Shown here one piece after another: positions 6,454 through 12,743 of a stretch of DNA of 14,043 bases (position 1 is the first letter of the stretch; the number at the start of each line of letters is the position of its first letter). The notes below the pieces were generated by a model, which was given only the letters and a program-made list of their open reading frames with translations, searched no databases and was not told the origin of the DNA. This DNA comes from Pseudomonadota bacterium (GTDB lineage: Bacteria; Pseudomonadota; Alphaproteobacteria; Rhizobiales; Aestuariivirgaceae), in the NCBI GenBank assembly GCA_016522385.1, contig JAEKFU010000165.1:1-14043 (forward strand), in the 5' to 3' direction. Both the position numbers and the translations under genes were made by a program.

Positions 6454-7272
6454 TCAGAAGTATGGATTAGGTGTTACCTTGACCAACATCGGTGCGCCGT
6501 ACCATTTCTCCCAAAGGTCGTTCACGGTGTTCGAAGAGTGCAGATTGAAGAGGACGATGTTAAGCACGTCACGCAATCCATAGTTGCCCTTGCTGACGCC
6601 AATGGCGCAATAGCCAACAAAGATCGGATCTTTAAGCACTTTCCACTTCACATTGGGATGGCTTTTCGTGTGCGACATGAAGAAGTCGATGTTTTCAACA
6701 ATTGCATCGGCCCGGCCCTGCGCCACCAGACGCACGACATCGGGAATGGTGTCAACGATCTCCTGCTTGGCGCTCGACATGTTCTGTTTTTGCCAGTCGA
6801 TGACCCAAGAACTGCGAATGTTGGCCAGAGTGATGTCGCCGTTGTTAAGGTCCTGCCACTTGTCAGCGGCGACTTTCTCCGTCGTCAGTGCGGCGAGCAC
6901 TTCAGTATGCAGCGGAACGGTATATTCGATCAGCTTGGCCCGCTCGGAATTGCGGGTCAGCGCGCCAAGTGACAGGTCGATTGTGTCGGCGACCAGGAAA
7001 GGCACTCGGTCCTTGGTTTCCGTCGGCACCCATTCGACTTTCACTTTGAGTGCTTCGGCAATCTTGTTGCCGATTTCAATATCGAAACCTTCCCAATCAC
7101 CGCTCGAATTTCGGGAGCTGTTGGGTGGGAAATTGGGGTTGATGCCGATCCGGATGACACCGTCCTTGAGAATGTCATCAAGCGACTTTGCTTGGCTGGT
7201 GTCGATTGACATTGCCAGACCGGCTACCAGGGCCATGCAGAACAGGACCCTAAGCGTAAATGCCTTTAACAT
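6454..7272 (-). CDS. Periplasmic amino acid-binding protein (SBP_bac_3 family)
   Basis: This is the solute receptor of the adjoining ABC importer, 272 residues. ATG 7272 follows GGGAGG at seven-base spacing and begins directly with a Sec signal peptide: basic MLKAFTLR, a hydrophobic core, and probable cleavage after SQA at residue 28. The frame is open further upstream but without signal-peptide logic. The mature part shows GINPNFPP, GDWEGFDIEI, TRNSERAKLIEYTVP and GRADAIVEN, the usual landmarks of family 3. Arg111 corresponds to the arginine that binds the ligand carboxylate. The position usually held by an aspartate that pairs with the ligand amino group appears to be Asn194. If that alignment is right, the ligand amine may be substituted or differently placed. 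A possible GntR operator lies upstream. Confidence 0.92.
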   Translation of the reverse strand: MLKAFTLRVLFCMALVAGLAMSIDTSQAKSLDDILKDGVIRIGINPNFPPNSSRNSSGDWEGFDIEIGNKIAEALKVKVEWVPTETKDRVPFLVADTIDLSLGALTRNSERAKLIEYTVPLHTEVLAALTTEKVAADKWQDLNNGDITLANIRSSWVIDWQKQNMSSAKQEIVDTIPDVVRLVAQGRADAIVENIDFFMSHTKSHPNVKWKVLKDPIFVGYCAIGVSKGNYGLRDVLNIVLFNLHSSNTVNDLWEKWYGAPMLVKVTPNPYF

Positions 7273-7432
7273 GAGCGAACCTCCCATTTTGGATTTTCCG
7301 ACGGCCTTGCTAGCCGGCGTCTGCAGGAGAGTGCTGGGCTTGCCGCCATTTGCACTCGCCCCAGCGCCATGTTTGTTCACGTCGGCGCAACAGTCAACAG
7401 AATACTATGTGTATGCAGAGTTCTGGCGTGAC
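7273..7432 (-). other. 160-bp gap upstream of the binding-protein gene, with possible promoter
   Basis: This is the largest gap within the 4234-8227 part of the operon. It holds the strong GGGAGG ribosome site and the operator candidate at 7402-7414. A TTGACT hexamer on the minus strand (7392-7397) could be a -35 box, but the matching -10 (AAACAT at 17-base spacing) is weak. An internal promoter giving separate control of the importer is plausible and unproven. Confidence 0.4.
7402..7414. promoter_or_regulatory. Candidate GntR/FCD operator upstream of the binding-protein gene
   Basis: ATAC-TATGT-GTAT is a perfect four-base inverted repeat with a five-base centre, a layout compatible with FadR/FCD-type GntR sites. 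It lies just downstream of the GntR gene and beside a possible -35 box. A closely related sequence (TACTGTGTGTGTGC against TACTATGTGTATGC here, 12 of 14 identical) lies upstream of the P-protein gene at 11376-11389. The regulator is encoded between these two sites. Confidence 0.45.
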
Positions 7433-8227
7433 TTACTTTGGCGACGCCTCGCTCCGCGGCTTATCAGCCTTGATAGTCCTGAGATCCGGGTCGCCACGCA
7501 TGGGTTGCAGCGAAATCGACGCGGTGGGCTGATGGGTCAGAACGCGCCGGAACTCTTCAATTAGTGTATTGGCGTCCTGTCGACCGGCCTGTTCAGCCAT
7601 ATCGGCATCACCCCTTGAGATCGCCGCAATCATCTTGCGATGCGGTTCCAGTACATCGGTGGAGAGCTTGTCGCCGAGATTGTGGGCATAGAGACGGAGA
7701 ATGCGCTGTCCCTGATCCAGCAGACTTCGCATCCAGGTGGAGATGAACACATTGCCGGACATGTCGGCGATTACCAGGTGGAACTCGCGATTCTGGCGCA
7801 CCATGGCGTTCATGTCACCGGACTCGAGCACTTTTTCATGCACCGCCTGAATGGTGCGCAGCTTTTCAAGTTTTTCCGGATCGGGCCGACTGGCGGCGAG
7901 CCGAGTACTGAGCCGATAGAGCAACTGCACCGCATCAAAATAGCTCGGCAGAATTGCCACATCGAACGGTGCCACTATTGACGTCCGATTGCGCAAAGTG
8001 GTGACAAGACTTTCTGCCGACAGCCGGATCAAGGCTTCCCGTACCGGCGAGCGCGATACGCTAAACTGACGGCTGAGGTCGGTTTCATCGAGCAGGGTTC
8101 CCGGCGCAAGCTCCAGATCAAGTATCTGCGCCTTAAGGCTTTCGTATACGAATGCCGCGCCGGTGCCGCGCGGTCTCCGGGCCGCGGCATTCTTGCGCCT
8201 AATGCCATTGTTATCTGTACTTGCCAT
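7433..8227 (-). CDS. GntR family (FadR/FCD subfamily) transcriptional regulator
   Basis: This is a DNA-binding ligand-sensing regulator of 264 residues. The winged helix covers about 25-88 (VYESLKAQILDLELAPG, DETDLSRQFSVSRSPVREAL, then RNRTSIVAPF). The helical FCD effector domain covers about 95-232, with His150 in REFHLVIADMSGN and His196 in EPHRKMIAAISRGD. The third histidine often found near 218 in metal-binding FCD domains appears to be Asp218 (AGRQDANTL). A basic N-terminal extension and a non-conserved tail flank the domains. It sits 19 bp after the second P-protein gene and before the importer genes, so it probably controls this operon, most likely as a ligand-relieved repressor. The ligand is unknown. 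Confidence 0.92.
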   Translation of the reverse strand: MASTDNNGIRRKNAAARRPRGTGAAFVYESLKAQILDLELAPGTLLDETDLSRQFSVSRSPVREALIRLSAESLVTTLRNRTSIVAPFDVAILPSYFDAVQLLYRLSTRLAASRPDPEKLEKLRTIQAVHEKVLESGDMNAMVRQNREFHLVIADMSGNVFISTWMRSLLDQGQRILRLYAHNLGDKLSTDVLEPHRKMIAAISRGDADMAEQAGRQDANTLIEEFRRVLTHQPTASISLQPMRGDPDLRTIKADKPRSEASPK

Positions 8228-8246
8228 CTTGGATCTCGGCAGGCCA

Positions 8247-9905
8247 TTAAGCGCGATCGCCGCCTTTGCCGTGCTTACGCTGATAAGCGCGCCAGGTCAT
8301 AGCCCACTTCTTAGGATCGTCAAATGCGTCGCCCTTGACCTGGCGAATCGCCTGGCTGTGCGGCGCAGATTTGACGATCTCCGGATCGCTGTAGGCTTCT
8401 TGAGAAATCTTGTCGATAACCGCAACCCAGGTGTCGATGTCCTCCTTGGAATACATCTCACCGGCTTCCGGCGTGAACGGTTCCCGCACAACCCATGGCT
8501 CATGGCTCATCCAGTAGGGATCTATGCCAAAGTCGGCCATCCTGTTGGCGACATCGATCGTCCCAATGCCGGTCTCATCCTTCATAGGCCCCAGGCCCCA
8601 GCGCGTCATTTCCATGCGATGGGAGTTCAAGTGCGGGTTGGAACGCTCAAGACCACGAATGGCAGAAAGTTTCTTGTCCATGTAATTGTTGGCCAGCACC
8701 GACAGGTCTGAGGCTTCATCGATGCCCTCAGCACCCATCGACCGTACCCACGCGTAGGCCTTGATGACCTGGGGGATGTTGCCCCAATACTCTCGAACCT
8801 TGCCCGCGCTGAGCGGGCGGTCTGTGTCGAGCCGGTAGCGCTTCCCGCTATGCGTGACCACAGGGGTCGGCAGGAAGGGCGCGAGCTCATCAGTGCAGCC
8901 ATAGGCACCAACCGCCGGCCCACCGCCGCCCTTGGGCGCACCGAAAGTTTTGTGCAGCATGAACATGCAAGCATCGAAACCGAGCTCGCGAGCGCTGATC
9001 TTGCCCATGACACCGTTAAAATTGGCATGATCGTAGAAGCACAGACCGCCGGCCTCGTGCACAATGCGAGTCCATTCTTTGATCTCGGGGTTGTAGATGC
9101 CCATGTCGTCCGGGTTGTTGATGAGCAGGGCCGCCGTGCGCTTGGATACCGCCGCTTTTAGCGCGTCTAGGGAAGGGTATCCCTGTTCGGCGAGCGGCAG
9201 CGTGACGACATTGAAACCGGCTGCTGCTGCTGTTGCCGCGTTACAAGGGTGAGCCTGGATCGAAGTGATGATTTCGTTGCGCTGACTGAGTTCGCCGCGA
9301 TAGGCATGGTAAGCCCGGGTGACGACACACTGGGTGTAGGCGGCATCGGCGCCACCGCCAGCCTGGAAGACAAACTGATCCATGCCCGAGAGCTCGCGTA
9401 GGATCAGGTCGAATCTGTGGATGATCTCGAGCACACCCTGCAAGGTCCGTTCGTCCTGAAGGGGATGCACTTCGGCGATCTCCGGGCGCATCGCGACCGC
9501 TTCGCCGAGGCGCGAATTGTATTTCATGGTGCAAGTGCCGAACAGCGAGATGCCCATCATGCCAAGCGTTTCCTGGGACAGGTGGAGATAGTGACGCTGG
9601 ACTTCCGGCTCGGTCATTTCCGGCAAAGCTGGTCGATCATCCCGTCGCATGGCAGCTGGAATAAGTTCCATCGCGCGACCGACGGTCTTGGCGACTTTTG
9701 CTTCGGGCGCCGGGTACACCTGGCCACGGCGGCCGGGATAGCCAAGTTCCATGACAACAGGCTCGTCCCAAACAGGCGCATGGTATCCGCGCAGCTTGAT
9801 AGCATCTGACGGGACCCGGGTTTCGTCACGGTTTTTCTTTCGGACAGGCGATGAGCGGCGTGTTTTGCGAGGAATGCTTGCGTATTTTCCAGGTTTGCTT
9901 TCCAT
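8247..9905 (-). CDS. gcvPB: Glycine dehydrogenase (P-protein) subunit 2-like PLP enzyme, divergent
   Basis: This is the C-terminal, PLP-carrying half of a split P-protein, 552 residues from ATG 9905. Positions below count from a GTG one codon earlier. It has GTCTMKY (124-130, usually GSCTMKY), conserved His220, and the Schiff-base Lys320 in MLHKTFGAPKGGGGP. Also present are the ETGIGTIDVANRMADFG region and the C-terminal EAYSDPEIVKSAPH. Blocks near the cofactor differ from glycine decarboxylases: LQP-AGA-GE reads FQAGGGADAA, AHGTNPA reads AHPCNAA, TNPNTLG reads NNPDDMG, and YDGANLNA reads YDHANFNG. ATG 9905 overlaps the stop of the subunit 1 gene as TGATG, which indicates coupled translation. 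About 45 basic N-terminal residues look extra. The fold and PLP use are secure. Activity on glycine is doubtful, so the symbol denotes family only. Confidence 0.85.
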   Translation of the reverse strand: MESKPGKYASIPRKTRRSSPVRKKNRDETRVPSDAIKLRGYHAPVWDEPVVMELGYPGRRGQVYPAPEAKVAKTVGRAMELIPAAMRRDDRPALPEMTEPEVQRHYLHLSQETLGMMGISLFGTCTMKYNSRLGEAVAMRPEIAEVHPLQDERTLQGVLEIIHRFDLILRELSGMDQFVFQAGGGADAAYTQCVVTRAYHAYRGELSQRNEIITSIQAHPCNAATAAAAGFNVVTLPLAEQGYPSLDALKAAVSKRTAALLINNPDDMGIYNPEIKEWTRIVHEAGGLCFYDHANFNGVMGKISARELGFDACMFMLHKTFGAPKGGGGPAVGAYGCTDELAPFLPTPVVTHSGKRYRLDTDRPLSAGKVREYWGNIPQVIKAYAWVRSMGAEGIDEASDLSVLANNYMDKKLSAIRGLERSNPHLNSHRMEMTRWGLGPMKDETGIGTIDVANRMADFGIDPYWMSHEPWVVREPFTPEAGEMYSKEDIDTWVAVIDKISQEAYSDPEIVKSAPHSQAIRQVKGDAFDDPKKWAMTWRAYQRKHGKGGDRA

Positions 9906-11317
9906 CACGACACCGCCTCTTGAATCGCCTCGCCTAGGCGGTCGACATCGTCCTGGGTATGGATCTCGGTCACGCAGTAGAGCGCACTCTGGCCAAGTTC
10001 GGGCAATTCTGCCGACAAATCCTTGCCGCCGAAAATCTGGTGTTTTTTGCGCAGCCGCTCGTTGATTTCAGCAACTGTTTTGCCGGTCTTGTCGAAGTTC
10101 ACGACGAACTCTTTGAAGAAACCGCCGGCCGACAAGATCTTGACCTTCTTGATCTTTCCCAGGGCGTTTGCCGCATAGTGGGCACGGGAAATAATCAATT
10201 CGCCCACTTCGCGGAAACCATCAGGACCAAGAAGCGACATATAGACCGCATTGGCGATCGCCCAGAGGTAGACCGAATTACCGGTCCAATCCTTGCCGTC
10301 CTCGCGCATGCCATAAGAGGTTTGATGGGCACTAGCGAGCCCAAATCCGAACTGGCCTGGTTTGCGGGTTTCGCTGATCGATACAAGAAATCCGTTGTAC
10401 TCGCGGACATATTTTTCTTCGTCTCGCGAAGCCATAAAGCCGCCGACGCCACCGCCGCAATTCATGTGGACACCTAGCGGCTGGGTCGGCCCGACCACGA
10501 TGTCTGCGCCATAGTCCGCCGGCGCCTTCAGGACGCCGAGCGAGATCGGATCTACGCCAACAATGGTTTCAGCGCCGTGCTTTCGGGCAAGTGCTGCGAC
10601 TTCGGCGGCCTGCGGTTCGATCGTTCCGAGATATCCGGGCTGCTCGAAATAGACCGCGGCAGTTTGATCGGAAATTTTTGCGGCAAGATCAGCCAAGTCA
10701 ATGCTGCCGGCCTTGCGATCGGCAGCAACATGGACGATGCGGATGTGCTGTTGCATATCGGGCGGTTCGCAATAGGATTGCATAACCGAAAGGCGCTCGG
10801 GGTCGCAGTAATGGGGTACCAGCACTTCGCGGCGGCCCGTGATCCTCGTGGCCATGCGGATTGCATGACCGATGGCGCAGCCCCAGCTGTAAACCGGCAG
10901 CTGCACGACGTCGGTCTTAAGCAGTTCGCCGAGCTGGCTGTTGAATTCGAACCATGCCTGGTTGCGGCCATGGTCGGACTGCGGCGAACCCCAAACCGGG
11001 GTCAGGAACTCGGTGCGCCCGATGATCTCATCGACCACGGCGGGGACGTGATGCTGCCAACATCCGGCGCCAAGAAAACTGAGATATTGTTCACTGTCCT
11101 TGTTCTTCTTCAGCGTGCTCATGAGATGGCGGCGGAGTTCGGCTTCCGACCTCATTGACGGCGGCAGATTGACAGGCGTCTTTCTGCGATGATCTTCCGG
11201 GATCTGCTCAAATAGCTCTTCGATGGTTGCGGCACCGGTTTCGGCCAGCATCTTTTGTTTGATATTGGAGCCTGAGTTGGCCATCCAGGGATGAAAGAAG
11301 GGTTCGTTTGATGACAC
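9905..11317 (-). CDS. gcvPA: Glycine dehydrogenase (P-protein) subunit 1-like protein, divergent
   Basis: This is the N-terminal half of a split P-protein, 470 residues from GTG 11317. That start has GGGAG seven bases upstream and keeps the HPWMANSGSNIKQKML opening, which corresponds to the HPYIPN opening of the family. Known subunit 1 proteins are about 440-450 residues. GAGCWQHHVPAVVDEII (83-99) and ALLGPDG-type segments are family-typical. Three blocks are rewritten: the usual TAYTPYQPEISQGTLQ is TPVWGSPQSDHGRNQA (106-121), SMYDGATA is PVYSWGCA, and the KATSNICTNQ segment is KDWTGNSVYL (342-351). GEAQPLG has become GPTQPLG. These are the regions expected near the active site at the subunit interface, so the substrate may not be glycine. 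No H-, T- or L-protein gene is nearby. The GcvPA family call is firm; the function is not. Confidence 0.85.
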   Translation of the reverse strand: MSSNEPFFHPWMANSGSNIKQKMLAETGAATIEELFEQIPEDHRRKTPVNLPPSMRSEAELRRHLMSTLKKNKDSEQYLSFLGAGCWQHHVPAVVDEIIGRTEFLTPVWGSPQSDHGRNQAWFEFNSQLGELLKTDVVQLPVYSWGCAIGHAIRMATRITGRREVLVPHYCDPERLSVMQSYCEPPDMQQHIRIVHVAADRKAGSIDLADLAAKISDQTAAVYFEQPGYLGTIEPQAAEVAALARKHGAETIVGVDPISLGVLKAPADYGADIVVGPTQPLGVHMNCGGGVGGFMASRDEEKYVREYNGFLVSISETRKPGQFGFGLASAHQTSYGMREDGKDWTGNSVYLWAIANAVYMSLLGPDGFREVGELIISRAHYAANALGKIKKVKILSAGGFFKEFVVNFDKTGKTVAEINERLRKKHQIFGGKDLSAELPELGQSALYCVTEIHTQDDVDRLGEAIQEAVS

Positions 11318-11442
11318 TCGACAGCTCCCAAGTCTTACTGGTCCTTGTACGGCGATAGCGAAAACTACGCGCCACGCACACACACAGTATACTTGCACTG
11401 CGCCGTTCTTCGGGCAATCGCAATTTCCGTTTCAAGCAGCAT
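11318..11442 (-). other. 125-bp gap between kinase and P-protein subunit 1 genes
   Basis: This gap contains the candidate operator at 11376-11390 and the GGGAG ribosome site of the downstream gene. A TATACT hexamer on the minus strand (11386-11391) could be a -10 box, but no good -35 lies at proper spacing. The frame of the downstream gene is open through most of the gap, but the translation is cysteine-rich and unconserved. A second promoter here is possible. Confidence 0.4.
11376..11390. promoter_or_regulatory. Candidate GntR/FCD operator upstream of the P-protein genes
   Basis: On the minus strand this reads ATAC-TGTGT-GTGT followed by GC, a one-mismatch version of the ATAC-N5-GTAT repeat found upstream of the binding-protein gene. 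It overlaps a GTATAC palindrome (11387-11392) and a short CA/TG run. Matching sequence at two gaps in the same operon suggests a shared regulator. The low complexity of the TG run makes chance similarity a real alternative. Confidence 0.4.
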
Positions 11443-12579
11443 TTAGCGTCCGGCACTGAGCTGCATTATCATGCGCCGTCCGGCGCCAGTGTGAACGCGA
11501 ACGAATCCCTCCAGTTCCTCATCCAGTGTAGGATTACCGGTGTCGACCAGCAGCTTTCCACCTGCAAGCTGAGCGAGTTTTTCCTCGCTAGACAGAATGA
11601 TGAGGCCATCGCGGCCGGTCTTACGGACAACATCGGCCGGTATCTGTTGGTTGCCCCGTCCGAGTACGTAACCTTGTCCGCCGACGACACCGAGTATGAG
11701 GCAAACGGACCGGGACTTTGTCACTGCACGCACCTCTGTGGCCGATAAATCGCGTCCGATCAATGTTCGGTCCGATAGGGCATCAACGCCGAGCAAAGTA
11801 CCCTCAATTTCAAGCACATCAAGTATCGCTTTCGCCGACGTTCCTGGTCCGACGAGATAGATCTGGCCCGGCTGCAAGTTGCGGGCGAGTTCTGCTGCGG
11901 CAGATCTCACAGCGCTATAATGCGTCAGCTGACCGCGGGCCTTAGGACCCTGCAGCCGGTTTGCGGAACGCGGGCACCGCGCGTAACCGAACAGTTCAGC
12001 GCTCAGTTGACCGGCGCGATAGGCAGACTCGTCGATATCCATCACCTCGACCAGTTCGGTGTCGTGTGATTTTTCGATGGAATCGCATGCCAAGTGGCCA
12101 GCTGTCTCCGGGCTGGTGGCAAAGACGCCTGAATACATTTTGACGCCACACGGGATGCCGATCAGTGGCAAGCTGTCTCCCAGTGCATCAAGCAGGTCGC
12201 GAGCAGTTCCGTCGCCACCGGCAAACAGGATGAGCGAGGCGCCAGCACATTTGATGGCCTTGGCTGCTGCACGGGTGGCGGCTGCACCGCTCAATTGATC
12301 GCTGTTCGGGACCGCAATCCGGTAAGAGAATTCCGAATTGTCCAGAAGACCCGCTCCCATGGCGCCCGGAGGTACAATGAAGCTGAATTTGCCTGCGGCC
12401 GGTGACATGGCGCTCAGCGTTCTCGAAGTGCGTTCGGCGGCTAACGGTCGCGCGCCCAGAGCAATTGCCTTTTTCAGGATGTCGGCACCGTCGGTCCCTT
12501 TCAGGCCAACACTGCCGCCCATTCCAGCAATCGGATTGACGATCAGACCGATCAAAGCTGGCGTCTGGTCTTCAACCAT
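11443..12579 (-). CDS. ATP-NAD/AcoX-type kinase family protein
   Basis: This is a predicted kinase of the ATP-NAD/AcoX family, 378 residues from ATG 12579. That start has GGAAGG five bases upstream; an earlier in-frame ATG at 12600 has no ribosome site. The N-terminal GLIVNPIAGMGG (residues 11-22) with VGLKGTDG is characteristic. GGDGT (121-125) is the nucleotide-binding motif shared with NAD and diacylglycerol kinases. The C-terminal VVGGQGYVLGRGNQQI, KLLVDTGNPTLDEELEGFVRV and GRRMIMQLSAGR complete the long family form, larger than housekeeping NadK. AcoX relatives are known from acetoin operons, where their job remains unclear. As first gene of the unit it may raise NADP for the reductases here or phosphorylate a pathway compound. 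It is divergent from the AKR gene. Confidence 0.87.
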   Translation of the reverse strand: MVEDQTPALIGLIVNPIAGMGGSVGLKGTDGADILKKAIALGARPLAAERTSRTLSAMSPAAGKFSFIVPPGAMGAGLLDNSEFSYRIAVPNSDQLSGAAATRAAAKAIKCAGASLILFAGGDGTARDLLDALGDSLPLIGIPCGVKMYSGVFATSPETAGHLACDSIEKSHDTELVEVMDIDESAYRAGQLSAELFGYARCPRSANRLQGPKARGQLTHYSAVRSAAAELARNLQPGQIYLVGPGTSAKAILDVLEIEGTLLGVDALSDRTLIGRDLSATEVRAVTKSRSVCLILGVVGGQGYVLGRGNQQIPADVVRKTGRDGLIILSSEEKLAQLAGGKLLVDTGNPTLDEELEGFVRVHTGAGRRMIMQLSAGR

Positions 12580-12743
12580 GCCTTCCTTCCATTCCGCCAT
12601 TCATGCGCCAACCCTTTCGCAAACGTCCAAGGACATCGCGAGGATTAGGTGGGCGAGGCGTCTGGCCAGCGCTGTTCGAAAGATATATCCAGTTCAAGCG
12701 GACAGACCGCAAGCCTGTTCACGAATTCAGGATCCGAAACGCC
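12580..12743. other. Divergent intergenic region between the kinase and AKR-RidA genes
   Basis: These 164 bases should carry the promoter of the long minus-strand operon and that of the AKR gene. I find only an isolated 8-bp palindrome gatatatc (12682-12689) and no clear -35/-10 pair on either strand. The ATAC-N5-GTAT sequence seen in the two inner gaps is absent here, so if that is the GntR site, the first gene may be controlled differently. Confidence 0.4.

Noticed and set aside
5945..6583. 212-codon + strand open frame opposite the first permease
   Set aside because: It is antisense to a clear permease with an EAA loop and has low-complexity, unconserved content.
6653..7564. 303-codon + strand open frame across the binding-protein and GntR genes
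   Set aside because: It spans two well-supported minus-strand genes and shows no family motif.
8247..11317. A standard glycine cleavage operon
   Set aside because: No gcvT, gcvH or lpd gene is present in the window, and key motifs of both halves differ from true P-proteins.
11376..11386. CA dinucleotide run as a phase-variation tract
   Set aside because: It has only a few units and lies outside the coding frame and without clear promoter spacing; it is too short to be a convincing slippage switch.
11318..11398. Upstream extension of P-protein subunit 1 to GTG 11398
   Set aside because: The added residues are cysteine-rich and unlike the family; GTG 11317 has a good ribosome site and the family N-terminus.
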